A DNA stretch of 64,000 nt from an uncultured Planctomycetota bacterium (GCA_903901045.1 CAIUPP010000100.1:1-64000); one strand, 5' to 3'. Positions 44,743 through 54,266 are shown, counted from the stretch's first letter. The notes: generated from the sequence alone by a model not told the origin. Program-made: numbers and translations.

Positions 44743-47091
44743 ATGGCGAGGAAGGATGACTTCCTGGAGAAACTGCTTTCCACGTTCAGGGTGGAGGCGG
44801 CCGAGCACGTCAGCGCGCTTTCGTCGGGGCTGCTCGAACTGGAGCGCACGGCGGACGCGGCGGCGCGCGCCCCCGTCGTGGAGCGCATCTACCGGGAAGC
44901 GCACAGCCTGAAAGGGGCGGCCCGCGCCGTGGACCTGGGCGACGTGGAGGCGGTCTGCCAATCGCTCGAAAGCGTCTTTGCCCGCTGGAAGGCAGGCCGG
45001 CTCGCCCCGGACGCTCCCATGTTCGAATTGCTCCACCGGACGGTGGACCTCGCGGCGCGGCTCGTCGAATCCTCCGGCAAAGTGGGGACCGGTCAGGTCA
45101 GCGAACTCCTCGGTAAATTGGCCGAAGCAGTGCGCGATGCCCCCGCGGAAGGCAAATCAGCCGAGGGTTGCTCGCCCGTGGGGGCGCGGCAGCCTGCGTC
45201 CACGGCCGAGGAGAAGGCATGCCCCGCCCCTGCAGCGAATCCCGTCAGCCAGGCGGCGGAGACGCCGTCCGAGGCTGCGTCCCCCGAGCGCTCCACTGGC
45301 GCACCGCGGCGGACGGACTCGGCTGAAACGATCCGCGTCTCCGCAACGCGGCTGGACTCCCTTCTCTTTCAAACCGAGGAAATGCTCTCCGCGAAGCTCA
45401 CCGTAGCTCAGCGCGCCTCGGAACTGGCTGAACTGCGCGCTGGTTTCGGGGAGTGGAAGAAGGAATGGGCCCGGCTTGCCCCCCATTTGCGGGAGGTCGC
45501 GGACCCCCGGGGGAAACGCAGTTCCGGGGGTGTGAAGGATTCGCTTCCCAAGGTCGTGGAGTTCCTTCAGTGGAACCGCGCGCACGTCGCGGGGCTGGAA
45601 ACGAAGCTGGCCGCCCTGGCGACCGCTACGCGAAACGACGCCCGTTCGGTCGGCGCCATGGTGGACAACCTGCTCGGGGACATGAAGAAGGTGCTCATGC
45701 TTCCTTTCGCGCTCCTGCTGGAGCCTTTCCCCCGGATGGTTCGCGAGCTTTCCCGCGACCAGGGCAAGGAAGTGGAATTGGAGGCGCAGGGGGCCGGCGT
45801 GGAGGTGGACAAGCGCATTCTGGAGGAACTCAAGGACCCCCTCATGCACCTTGTGCGCAACAGCGTCGACCACGGGATCGAGCGGCCGGAGGAGCGGACT
45901 CGGCTTGGGAAGCCGGGCCGCGGCACGATCCGCATCGCCGTCGCGCAAGTTGAGACCAACCTGGTCGATATACTGATCTCCGACGATGGGGCGGGGATCG
46001 ACCTGGAGAAGGTCAAGGAAAAAGCGGTTCAGATGGGCCTGCTCTCGGCGGCGGAAGCCGCCACGGCGGACGAGGCGTCGGCGTACTCGCTGATCTACCA
46101 GTCCGGCGTTTCCACCAGCCCCATCATCACGGACCTCTCCGGTCGGGGGCTGGGCCTCGCCATCGTGCGGGAGAAAGTGGACAAACTGGGCGGCCGCGTC
46201 TCCGTGCAGAGCGCGCCGGGCGCCGGGACCACCTTCCGGCTCCTCCTGCCGCTCACGCTGGCCACGTTCCGCGGCGCTTTCGTCGAAGCGGGGGGGCAGA
46301 GTTTCGTCATCCCCACCAGCCACGTGGAGCGCGTGGTCAGGGTGCGCGCGGAGGATATCGGGACGATGGAGAACCGCGAGGCGATCACCCTGAATGGGCG
46401 AGCCGTTTCACTGGTGCATCTGGGCGATGTATTGGGGCTGCGCCGCCCTCCCTCCAACGAGCCGCTCCACTTCCAGCAGGTTCTCGTGCTCTGGGCGGGG
46501 GAGAAGCGCATTGCGTTTGCCGTGGACCGCGTCCTGAACGAGCAGGAAGTCCTCGTCAAGGGGCTCGGCAGGCAGCTCAAGCGCGTGCGGAACATCGGCG
46601 GGGCGGCCCTCCTGGGATCGGGGCAGGTGGTTCCCATCCTCAACGTGCCCGATTTGCTGAAGTCCGCCGTCGGAGTCATGGGGGTTCCCGCGGCCTCGCT
46701 GGCTGAGCCGGCGCACCGGCCCAAAGCGAACGCCGCCATCCTGATCGCCGAAGATTCCATCACCTCCCGCATGCTGCTCAAGAACATTTTGGAGTCTTCC
46801 GGCTACCGCGTCAGGACCGCCATGGACGGCGCGGAGGCTTTCACGGCGCTCAAGACCGAGCCGTTCGACCTGGTCGTTTCGGATATCGACATGCCGAAGA
46901 TGAGCGGATTCGAGCTGACCGAGAGAATCCGCGCCGACAAGCAGTTGACGGACCTCCCGGTCGTGCTGGTCACCGGCCTGGGTTCCAGGGAACATCGCGA
47001 GCGAGGCGTCGCGGCCGGCGCCAACGCCTATATCGTCAAGAGCAGTTTCGACCAGAGCAATCTGCTCGAAACGGTCCGAAGGCTTCTCTAA
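44743..47091 (+). CDS. cheA: CheA hybrid histidine kinase with receiver (WspE-like)
   Basis: This 782-aa kinase starts at 44743, behind AAGGA. The Hpt domain has its phospho-His at H54 (YREAHSLKGAARAV). An Ala/Pro-rich linker (about 125-205), dimerisation and HATPase domains (HLVRNSVDHGIE, DDGAGI, GRGLGLAIV), a CheW-like regulatory domain and a C-terminal receiver (VVSDIDMPKMSGFEL) follow. P2 is not recognisable. The terminal receiver matches WspE and probably competes for phosphate. Part of the linker (45212-45235) resembles a decayed GGGCnnnnCATG repeat. Confidence 0.94.
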   Translation: MARKDDFLEKLLSTFRVEAAEHVSALSSGLLELERTADAAARAPVVERIYREAHSLKGAARAVDLGDVEAVCQSLESVFARWKAGRLAPDAPMFELLHRTVDLAARLVESSGKVGTGQVSELLGKLAEAVRDAPAEGKSAEGCSPVGARQPASTAEEKACPAPAANPVSQAAETPSEAASPERSTGAPRRTDSAETIRVSATRLDSLLFQTEEMLSAKLTVAQRASELAELRAGFGEWKKEWARLAPHLREVADPRGKRSSGGVKDSLPKVVEFLQWNRAHVAGLETKLAALATATRNDARSVGAMVDNLLGDMKKVLMLPFALLLEPFPRMVRELSRDQGKEVELEAQGAGVEVDKRILEELKDPLMHLVRNSVDHGIERPEERTRLGKPGRGTIRIAVAQVETNLVDILISDDGAGIDLEKVKEKAVQMGLLSAAEAATADEASAYSLIYQSGVSTSPIITDLSGRGLGLAIVREKVDKLGGRVSVQSAPGAGTTFRLLLPLTLATFRGAFVEAGGQSFVIPTSHVERVVRVRAEDIGTMENREAITLNGRAVSLVHLGDVLGLRRPPSNEPLHFQQVLVLWAGEKRIAFAVDRVLNEQEVLVKGLGRQLKRVRNIGGAALLGSGQVVPILNVPDLLKSAVGVMGVPAASLAEPAHRPKANAAILIAEDSITSRMLLKNILESSGYRVRTAMDGAEAFTALKTEPFDLVVSDIDMPKMSGFELTERIRADKQLTDLPVVLVTGLGSREHRERGVAAGANAYIVKSSFDQSNLLETVRRLL

Positions 47092-47109
47092 CGCGGAAAG
47101 CGGCGCAGA

Positions 47110-48165
47110 ATGGTGCGAGTCCTGATCGTGGACGACTCCCTCGTTGCGCGGACGCATTTGATGCAGTTGCTGCGCTCGGACGGTGCCATCGCCGTCGCGG
47201 GCGAGGCGGTCAATGGCGCAGAAGCCATCGAGTTCGTCCAGCGCGAGAAAGTGGACGTTGTCCTCATGGACATGTACATGCCCACGGTGGACGGATACGA
47301 AGCGACGCGCACCATCATGGAAAGAACGCCGCTCCCCATCATCATCCTGACGTCGAGTTGGGACCCTCAGGACGTGGACAACACCTTCCGCGCGCTGGAA
47401 GCGGGGGCCGTGGCCGTTCTGGCAAAGCCCAGAAGCCTGGCGCATCCCGATGGGAAGGACCAGGCGGCGAAGGTCATTGAGACCGTCAAACTGATGTCGG
47501 AGGTGCGCGTCATCAAGCGTTGGCCGAAACGACTCATACCCTCGGCCCCTCTCGGGAACTTTCAGGCAGGTCCGGCGTCGGGGCGCGCCGGGGTGGAGGT
47601 GGTCGCCGTTGGCGCTTCCACCGGGGGACCGCCCGCGCTTCGCGCGATTCTCTCGGGGCTTCCGGCGGACTGCCGCACTCCCGTACTGATCGTGCAGCAC
47701 ATCGCCAAGGGATTCCTCCCCGGGTTGGTGCGCTGGCTGGGCGGGGCGACGCCGCTGCCCGTCCGAATCCCCGGCGAGGGAGACCGCATGGAACTGGGGC
47801 ATATCTACCTGGCGCCCGACGGCGTGCACATGGGAGTTACCCGCGCCGGCATCATCGTCCTGAGCGGCGCGCCGCCGGAGTACGGGTCGCGCCCCGCAGT
47901 CGCTCACCTCTTTCGCTCGGTGGCGCAGGAATTCGGCCGCAACTCCGCCGCGGTGCTCCTGACGGGAATGGGGCGCGACGGCGCCGCCGAACTCGCGGCG
48001 ATCAAGCGCGCCGGCGGCGTGACTTTTGCGCAGGACAAGTTCAGTTCCGTTGTTCACGGCATGCCCGGGGAGGCGATCAGCCTCGGGGCGGTCGGCTACG
48101 TGCTCACGCCGCCGGAAATCGCCAAAGCATTGGCGTCGCTGGTTGCCACGGGAGGCGCGGCGTGA
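47110..48165 (+). CDS. cheB: CheB-type receptor methylesterase (WspF-like)
   Basis: This 351-aa protein has a receiver domain (D8, D9, D54 in VLMDMYMP) and a C-terminal methylesterase. Its catalytic Ser-His-Asp are in VGASTGGPPALRAIL, VQHIAKGFLPG and LTGMGRDGAAEL. It removes methyl groups (or deamidates) on the receptor and opposes CheR, which gives adaptation. It follows cheA by 18 nt. In Wsp systems loss of this protein locks the pathway on. Confidence 0.94.
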   Translation: MVRVLIVDDSLVARTHLMQLLRSDGAIAVAGEAVNGAEAIEFVQREKVDVVLMDMYMPTVDGYEATRTIMERTPLPIIILTSSWDPQDVDNTFRALEAGAVAVLAKPRSLAHPDGKDQAAKVIETVKLMSEVRVIKRWPKRLIPSAPLGNFQAGPASGRAGVEVVAVGASTGGPPALRAILSGLPADCRTPVLIVQHIAKGFLPGLVRWLGGATPLPVRIPGEGDRMELGHIYLAPDGVHMGVTRAGIIVLSGAPPEYGSRPAVAHLFRSVAQEFGRNSAAVLLTGMGRDGAAELAAIKRAGGVTFAQDKFSSVVHGMPGEAISLGAVGYVLTPPEIAKALASLVATGGAA

Positions 48166-48191
48166 ATCCCCAGGGAGATGGAGGGCTAACC

Positions 48192-50726
48192 ATGTCACAC
48201 GCCAAAGAGATCCTGATCGCCGAGGACAGCCCGACGCAGGCCGAGCGGCTCAAACACAGCCTGGAAACGCACGGCTGCGCCGTTTCGGTCGCCGTCAACG
48301 GAAAGAAAGCCCTTGAGGCGATGCGCCTGCGAAAACCGGCGCTGGTGATCAGCGACGTCATGATGCCGGAAATGGATGGCTACGAACTCTGCCGGCAGGT
48401 CAGAAAGGATGAGAACCTCGCGGACGTTCCCGTCATTCTGCTCACCTCCCTGGGGGACGTCAAGGATGTGCTCCAGAGCCTGGAATGCGGCGCGCACCAT
48501 TTCATCACCAAGCCCTACGACGAGGCGGAGCTCTTCTCGCGCATCGAGTACGTCCTTTCGAATAAGCAGTTTCGCAGGAACAAGCGGGTGGACGTTGGCC
48601 TGGAGATATACTTCGGCGGGCAGAAGTATTTCATCAGCTCGGAACATATGCAGATACTCGACCTGCTCCTCTCGACCTACGAGGCGGCGGTGAAGAAGAA
48701 CCAGGTCGCCACCAGGGCGACGGATGAACTTCGGTCGCTCAACGAGCAGTTGGAGGATAAAGTCAAAGCGCGCACAGCCGCCCTCACGATGGAAATCGCC
48801 GAGCGCGAGCATGCGGAGAAGGAACTGCAATTCAGGAACGTCATTCTGTCCACTCAGCAGGAAGCCTCGCTGGACGGGATTCTCGTGGTCGACGAGAACG
48901 CCCGGATCGTCTCCTACAACCGCCGGTTCATCGAAATGTGGGGCATTCCTTCCGAACTGGTCGAGAAGAAGGATGACGAACCCGTCCTGCGGTTGGTAGC
49001 CGACAAGGTGGCCGATGCCCGGTCATTCATTGAGCGCGTTCAGTACCTCTACGAGCACCGGCAGGAGTCCTGCGGGGACGAAGTCCGTCTGAAGAGCGGC
49101 AGCGTCTTCGACCGCTACTCCGCCCCGATGCTTGGAACGAACGGTCAGTATTTCGGACGCGTCTGGTATTTCCGTGACATCACCGAGCGCAAGCAAGCGG
49201 AGTTGGCGCTGCGGAGGGTCAACCGCGCCCTGAAAGTCACCAGCGACTGCAACCAGGTGCTTATTCGCGCCACCGAAGAGACGGCGCTGCTCAATGACGT
49301 CTGCCGGGTCCTCGTGTCCGTGGGGGGGTACGACTTTGCGTGGGTCGGCTACGTGGAGCAGAACCCTGATCGGCTGAGTTCCCCGGTGGCGTATGCGGGG
49401 CGGAGCAGGGAACTGGCCATGTTCGCTGCGGGCGCGATGGACGCGGAGGAAGCCAAGAGCCGCCCCGCGAATGTCGCCATCCGCACGCGCAAACCCTGCG
49501 TGATGCAGTGCGCGGATAACCGGCCTGACCTGAGTTCCTGGCAGCTTCAAATGCGCAAGGCCGGCTACGCCTCGGCGGCGGCTTTTCCCCTCTTCATTCA
49601 GGGGCGCGTACTGGGGGTGCTCAGCATGTATGCGGCAAACCCGGAGACCTTCGCCGGGGATGAAATGAGGCTCCTCTCCGAAATGGCCGACGACCTCGCT
49701 TTCGGCGTCCAGACCATCCGCCAGCGCGTCGAGCATGCCAAGGCCGCCGAGACGCTGCGGGAGAACGAGGAACGCTATCACCATCTCTTTGAGAGCCTCT
49801 ACGACGCGGCCTTCCTGGCCGACGGGAAGACGGGGATCATCCTCGACGCGAATCGCCAGGCGGAGGTTCTCCTGGGGAAGAGCCGCGTCGAAATCGTCGG
49901 CGCGCACCAGTCCGAACTTCACCCGCCGCAGCAGGAGGCAGAGATACGGGAGGGGTTCCGCGCGGCCGCTGCGCACAACAGCACCATCCACGAACGCGAG
50001 GTAATCCGAAAGGATGGAACGGTCGTCCCGGTGAGCATCAGCGCTTCACGGCTGACGATCGGCGGGAACAGCCTCGTCCTCGGGTTGTTCCGGGACATCA
50101 CGGGAGTCCGGCGGGCGGAGATGAACCTGAAGGACAGCGCCGCGAAGTTGCAGCAGATGATGGAGGGAAGCATCAAGGCGATGGGCTCGGCGCTGGAGGC
50201 CCGCGACCCCTACACCGCCGGCCACGAGCGCCGCGTGTCGCAACTTGCCTTCGCCATCGCCGGCCGGATGGGGCTGGACGAGGGAACGCGCGAGGGCATC
50301 CGCATCACCGGTTATGTCCACGACATCGGCAAGATCGCCGTCCCCGCGGAGATTCTCTCCAAGCCGGGCAAAATCAGCGATTTCGAGTTCGGCATCATCC
50401 GCACCCATCCCCAGTCCGGCTACGATATTCTCAAAGAGATTGACTTCCTCTGGCCCGTCGCCGCCGCCACGCTGCAACACCACGAGCGGCTCGACGGTTC
50501 CGGCTATCCGCAGGGGCTCCGGGGGGATCAGATCATCATCGAGGCCAGAATCCTGGCGGTGGCCGACGTCGTGGAAGCCATGTCCTCGCACCGTCCCTAC
50601 CGCGCCGCCCTCGGCATCGCCAAGGCGTTGGATGAAATTACGCAGAAGAAAGGAACGCTTTACGACTCGTCGGCCGTGGACGCCTGCGTGAAGCTGTTCC
50701 AAGAGGAGGGATTCAAGTTCGGCTGA
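48192..50726 (+). CDS. Receiver-PAS-GAF-PAS-HD-GYP phosphodiesterase
   Basis: This 844-aa protein starts at 48192, six bases after GGAGGG. In order it has a receiver (D55 in VISDVMMPEMDG), a coiled coil (about 150-215), a PAS domain (about 220-335), a GAF domain (about 345-510), a second PAS (about 525-640) and an HD-GYP domain. HD is at 710-711 in GYVHDIGKIAVP, HHERLDGSGYP is near 763-773, and ADVVEAM follows. HD-GYP enzymes hydrolyse c-di-GMP. It sits where Wsp systems have the diguanylate cyclase WspR, so the expected output is c-di-GMP breakdown rather than synthesis. No GGDEF motif is present. Confidence 0.92.
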   Translation: MSHAKEILIAEDSPTQAERLKHSLETHGCAVSVAVNGKKALEAMRLRKPALVISDVMMPEMDGYELCRQVRKDENLADVPVILLTSLGDVKDVLQSLECGAHHFITKPYDEAELFSRIEYVLSNKQFRRNKRVDVGLEIYFGGQKYFISSEHMQILDLLLSTYEAAVKKNQVATRATDELRSLNEQLEDKVKARTAALTMEIAEREHAEKELQFRNVILSTQQEASLDGILVVDENARIVSYNRRFIEMWGIPSELVEKKDDEPVLRLVADKVADARSFIERVQYLYEHRQESCGDEVRLKSGSVFDRYSAPMLGTNGQYFGRVWYFRDITERKQAELALRRVNRALKVTSDCNQVLIRATEETALLNDVCRVLVSVGGYDFAWVGYVEQNPDRLSSPVAYAGRSRELAMFAAGAMDAEEAKSRPANVAIRTRKPCVMQCADNRPDLSSWQLQMRKAGYASAAAFPLFIQGRVLGVLSMYAANPETFAGDEMRLLSEMADDLAFGVQTIRQRVEHAKAAETLRENEERYHHLFESLYDAAFLADGKTGIILDANRQAEVLLGKSRVEIVGAHQSELHPPQQEAEIREGFRAAAAHNSTIHEREVIRKDGTVVPVSISASRLTIGGNSLVLGLFRDITGVRRAEMNLKDSAAKLQQMMEGSIKAMGSALEARDPYTAGHERRVSQLAFAIAGRMGLDEGTREGIRITGYVHDIGKIAVPAEILSKPGKISDFEFGIIRTHPQSGYDILKEIDFLWPVAAATLQHHERLDGSGYPQGLRGDQIIIEARILAVADVVEAMSSHRPYRAALGIAKALDEITQKKGTLYDSSAVDACVKLFQEEGFKFG

Positions 50727-50735
50727 TCCGCGCGG

Positions 50736-51206
50736 CTACGCCTTCGGCAGGTCGTAGAACCCGTGGCCGATGTAGCGCAGCTTCCCCTGGCGCACCAGTT
50801 CCTGCCAGACCGGCTCCGGCCACTCGCGCGGCGGCACAATCCCCGCGATGTTCGACTTGGCCCCCTTGGTCATGGGGTTGCGTCCCAGCTTCGATTCCTC
50901 ATCCAATACGGTGAGTTCCAGACGCTTGCGGAACGCCAGCAGCGCCTTGGCGCAGACCTCGCCGCTCGGGGCGTCGGGGAGCGGAGCGGCCACGGTGGGG
51001 TTCTTGAGTTCATCGAGCAGGCTCGCCAGCCCTTCCACGTCGCGCATCCCCACCACGTTGGCCACGAGGTCGGCGGAAAGCGATCTCTTCTGAAGCAGCC
51101 GGAACGCCTGCTGCCATTCCTCCCTCGCCCGGCGCGGGTCGGCGGAGGCGCGCAGGGTCGCCAGGAGTTTATCGAGCGCTGCCAGGGCCGCCGGGTCGGT
51201 GGGCAT
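50736..51206 (-). CDS. Uncharacterised 156-aa protein
   Basis: I do not recognise this family. The first 70 residues are Leu/Ala/Arg-rich and probably helical. The C-terminal part (REWPEPVWQELVRQGKLRYIGHGFYDLPKA) has the look of a small winged or globular domain. No signal peptide or membrane helix is seen. It converges on the HD-GYP gene with 9 nt between the stops and is alone in its transcription unit. Confidence 0.7.
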   Translation of the reverse strand: MPTDPAALAALDKLLATLRASADPRRAREEWQQAFRLLQKRSLSADLVANVVGMRDVEGLASLLDELKNPTVAAPLPDAPSGEVCAKALLAFRKRLELTVLDEESKLGRNPMTKGAKSNIAGIVPPREWPEPVWQELVRQGKLRYIGHGFYDLPKA

Positions 51207-51283
51207 GAGGAGATTCCCATTCTGTTATAGAAGCGATGAAACATACCGCGCTGTGAATGTCATGGATCGTCCGCCGGCGCGCT

Positions 51284-52783
51284 TTACGGCGTCCCGGCCA
51301 TGAAAGCTTCCACGTCGTCATGCAGCTTCTTTCGCGAAGCGGAGTCCGTGTAGAGCTGATGCCCGGAGGGGTACGTCTGGAAAGTCAGATTCTTTCGGCG
51401 GCTCGGGTCGAGCCCCATATGCTCCAGGACGTACTTCTGGCCTAGGTACGGCGTGGTCAGGTCATATTGCCCCGCGGCGGAGAAGACGCGGAAATGTTCG
51501 TCGCGCGCCATCGCCTGCGCCAGGTCCCTGGCCGTGTAGACATAGCCCTGCCCGTGCTGCGGCGTCCACTCCCACGCGCGTCCCACCTCCGACGAGAGGA
51601 ATTCATACGGCAGGTTCGTCTCAAAACCCAGATCACGCCGCAGGTAATCGTTCAAGGTGGCCACGAAGGGGCCGGTCGCGACGAAAAGCCCGGGGTCGTA
51701 CCGCGTCTCTTCGCCCCAGGGAACCTCATCCACGCTCGCGACCCGTCCGTCCATCAGGCCGGTAATGCGCCCCTCCGCGCTGAGCAGCTCCTTGATGAAC
51801 TGCGTGGGGCTCACGCGCAGCCGCCGCCGCTCGAGGTACCCCGCCGGCAGGCCGGTGTATTCCGACAGTTTCTTCGCGACGCGTCCGCGCTCCTCCGGCG
51901 AGAGCGCATCCCCTTTGGCCAGCGCGGAGACGTAATCCCCCAGCGCCCACTGCTCGACCTGGGCGAGGTCGGAGGATGCCTTCTTGTGATACGCCGCCGT
52001 CGCCGCGAAAGTGGGGATGGCCAGGACGTAAGCGATATCGTTGTCCGAGGCGCATGAGAACGCCTGGAAGCTCAGGGCGGAGGAGATCAGAACCACCCCG
52101 TTGATGTTCATGCCCGCCGCCTCCTGAAGGTACCCTGCCAGCCCGGCGGCGCGGGTCGTGCCGTAACTCTCCCCGGCCACGTATTTCGGCGACAGCCAGC
52201 GTCCCGAGCGCGTCACATAAAGTCGGATGAACTGCGCGGCGGTTTCGATATCCTTCTCCGTGGAGTAGAAGCGCTTCGCCTCCACTCCCTCCGCCGCTCG
52301 GCTGTAGCCGGTGCCGACCGGGTCCACGAAAACCAGGTCGGTGAAGCTCAACCAGGTATCGCCGTTGTCCACCAGGCGGAACGTCTGCGGCAACTCGGTC
52401 CCATCCCCTGCGAGCACCGACCGCCTCGGGCCGAGCGCGCCCATGTGCAGCCAGATGGAGGAGGAGCCGGGCCCGCCGTTGAAAGCGAAGGTGATGGGCC
52501 GGCTGGAGAGTTGCGTTTCTCCCGCCAGCGAGTAGGCCACGAAGAAGATATTGGCCTGAAGATGCCCCGCCTCGTCCTTCAGCGGAAGATAGCCGGCGGT
52601 GGCCGTATAGCTGAGCGTGCGCCCGCCCATGGAGATCGAGTGGCGCGTCGTAACGGGCGACTCCTCGGCCGCCGCTTCCTTCGCCGGGGGCGGCGCAACC
52701 GCCGGCGGCGGTTCGGCGGCCAGGCAGGCCAGCGCCGTCAACATCGCCCCGCACAGTGCGCCGATCATCGGTCGAATTCTCAT
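51284..52783 (-). CDS. Secreted S10-family serine carboxypeptidase
   Basis: This 499-aa alpha/beta-hydrolase has an N-terminal signal peptide (about 1-23, ending ACLAAEPP) and a Pro/Ala/Glu spacer. The family hallmarks are NGGPGSSSIWLHMGALGP, the nucleophile Ser206 in VAGESYGTTRAAG, Asp441 in QYDLTTPY and His475 in YPSGHQLY. Bacterial S10 peptidases trim C-terminal residues in the periplasm or outside. The ATG at 52783 follows GGAGGGG. It could process peptides released by the M6 protease (inference). Confidence 0.93.
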   Translation of the reverse strand: MRIRPMIGALCGAMLTALACLAAEPPPAVAPPPAKEAAAEESPVTTRHSISMGGRTLSYTATAGYLPLKDEAGHLQANIFFVAYSLAGETQLSSRPITFAFNGGPGSSSIWLHMGALGPRRSVLAGDGTELPQTFRLVDNGDTWLSFTDLVFVDPVGTGYSRAAEGVEAKRFYSTEKDIETAAQFIRLYVTRSGRWLSPKYVAGESYGTTRAAGLAGYLQEAAGMNINGVVLISSALSFQAFSCASDNDIAYVLAIPTFAATAAYHKKASSDLAQVEQWALGDYVSALAKGDALSPEERGRVAKKLSEYTGLPAGYLERRRLRVSPTQFIKELLSAEGRITGLMDGRVASVDEVPWGEETRYDPGLFVATGPFVATLNDYLRRDLGFETNLPYEFLSSEVGRAWEWTPQHGQGYVYTARDLAQAMARDEHFRVFSAAGQYDLTTPYLGQKYVLEHMGLDPSRRKNLTFQTYPSGHQLYTDSASRKKLHDDVEAFMAGTP

Positions 52784-53206
52784 AGTGTCCCCTCCACGCA
52801 ATGGCATCTCCGTATTGGCCCTGCAAGGTTCCCCGAATTGCCCGGCGATGAACCGTTGCGCCTTCGTTTCTTCAAGCCGGCCAGTCCAATGTTAGGGCGG
52901 CGGCCCGCCCAAGTCAAGGAACGCGAGGCGCTTCGGACCTGGCGGCGCGCGAGGGGGACAGCCTCCCCCGGCCCCGCAGATGTTCCCTGGCCAAACATCG
53001 GCCAAAGCGGTAAACTATTCTTCGCTGCCCGCGCCATCGAATGAACGGCAGTCGGGCAAAGGAGATACATTTTCAATACCGGCGAGATGAACCCGCGCGA
53101 CGTCCCGGTTGAAAACATGCATGCCATGATCCGCGGCGGCCGGCGGTGGGCCGCCTGCCCGGGACGCCGGCACGGGCGCTGCAACCGTGCTCGGCCCATT
53201 GAAGGC
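52784..53206. other. Gene-free stretch between S10 peptidase and rpmH
   Basis: About 420 bp upstream of two divergent genes show no credible coding frame. It contains a short GGGCGG-CGGC-CCGCCC hairpin near 52900. I see no tRNA, riboswitch or second repeat copy. Confidence 0.4.
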
Positions 53207-53235
53207 TTGAAGGGCCAACGCCGTTATGGTACTAT
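53207..53235 (+). promoter_or_regulatory. Promoter of rpmH
   Basis: TTGAAG and TACTAT are spaced by exactly 17 bp and end 36 nt before the rpmH start codon. The two hexamers each match the consensus at four positions. Confidence 0.45.
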
Positions 53236-53271
53236 TCGAAGCTCAATGAGTTACCGAAGGGAGAATGCGTC

Positions 53272-53409
53272 ATGAAAGTCCGTATCCGCAAGAGCAATAT
53301 CAAGAAGATCCGCAAGAGCGGCTTCCGCGCCCGCATGGCCACCAAGGGTGGACGCAAGGTGCTGAGCCGCCGCCGTTTTCAGGGCAAGAAGCGCTTGACG
53401 AACATCTGA
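53272..53409 (+). CDS. rpmH: Ribosomal protein L34
   Basis: This 45-aa basic protein of the large ribosomal subunit carries the L34 core [19 protein letters not shown] followed by FQGKKRL. The N-terminus, [16 protein letters not shown], is more basic than the common MKRTYQPS form. A GAAGGGAGA ribosome site precedes the ATG. In most bacteria rpmH is followed by rnpA and yidC near the origin. Here it stands alone and is followed at once by a large hairpin. Confidence 0.95.
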   Translation: MKVRIRKSNIKKIRKSGFRARMATKGGRKVLSRRRFQGKKRLTNI

Positions 53410-53435
53410 CCGTCTCGGGCGATGTTCCCCTGACG

Positions 53436-53519
53436 AATGACGAAGCCCGAATGACCGAGGGATACCCAATTCCGGACTTGATGCGTTGGGCATCCCCTGG
53501 TCATTCGGGCTTCGTTATT
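53436..53519. repeat. Long hairpin between convergent genes
   Basis: Two 34-nt arms match at 30 positions around a 16-nt loop; the core is ACGAAGCCCGAATGACC. It fills the space between the ends of rpmH and the PilZ gene, so it can serve as a terminator for both. The GACGAAGCCCGAATGAC core resembles a dispersed repeat seen in other environmental bacteria. Confidence 0.75.
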
Positions 53520-53525
53520 CCACGC

Positions 53526-54266
53526 CTAAATTATCTCCGCTCCCAGCCCCGGAATCTTGGCCGACAGTTTCTGCGAAAGGTATGCGGCCAGCCGGCGGGA
53601 CATCTCCGGTTCCAGTTGCATGAAACGCACCGAGGTCAGCGGCACGCTGGGGGTTTCGTGCGGCGGGTGGCTGTCCACCACGATGGCCGAGGCATGCCAG
53701 GGCTTCTCGCCGTGATCGTCCAGGTGGATGCGCAGGGAGATCTCCGTGGAGACCTCCAGCCGCTGATCGGTGTGGACGGCCGCGCCGCCCATGGAAACGT
53801 CGCGCGTATGCGCCCCTCGCCAGCGCGCTAGCAACTTGTGCGACGGGCGATATTCCACCAGCAACTCCCGCGACAAGCGGACGTGCTTGCGCCGTTCCAG
53901 CCCGTCGCCGTGCCCCAGCAGCGCCAGCACGTTGCGCCGCTGCTCCTGATCGAGCCCCACGAAGCAGATGCCGCATTCGTGGTGCCCTGATCCCGGGTTG
54001 AACTCCGTCCACGCCACCCGCCCGTGCAGCCGGAACTCCACTCCTTCGCTCAGGCAGGTGCGCATGTCCAGCAGCGCGCCGAGGGCCAGCGCCTTGCGCG
54101 TGGCCAGCAGCAGGCCGCCGGTGCCGAGATTCCGGATGGGAATCTGGTGGTCCTGCTCCGGCATGGCCAGAACGCGGCAGGAGAGCTTCACTTCGTGGCG
54201 GATCCGGACGAACTGCCGGCGTTCCTCCAGAGGAAACTTCGAGTTGTTCTCGCTTTCCGCCTCCAT
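53526..54266 (-). CDS. Tandem PilZ-domain protein
   Basis: This 246-aa soluble protein has two PilZ domains. The first (about 15-115) has ERRQFVRIR but the second motif is changed to IRNLGTGG. The second (about 120-240) has the full ERRKHVRLS and TRDVSMGG, as needed to bind c-di-GMP. One domain probably binds the nucleotide while the other is structural (inference). The start at 54266 follows GGGGAGAA. It lies 26 nt after the epimerase gene and likely shares its transcript. Confidence 0.88.
   Translation of the reverse strand: MEAESENNSKFPLEERRQFVRIRHEVKLSCRVLAMPEQDHQIPIRNLGTGGLLLATRKALALGALLDMRTCLSEGVEFRLHGRVAWTEFNPGSGHHECGICFVGLDQEQRRNVLALLGHGDGLERRKHVRLSRELLVEYRPSHKLLARWRGAHTRDVSMGGAAVHTDQRLEVSTEISLRIHLDDHGEKPWHASAIVVDSHPPHETPSVPLTSVRFMQLEPEMSRRLAAYLSQKLSAKIPGLGAEII

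Noticed and set aside
42760-45036. A 758-codon minus-strand frame opposite the chemoreceptor
   Set aside because: It mirrors the receptor coiled coil and has no recognisable protein features.
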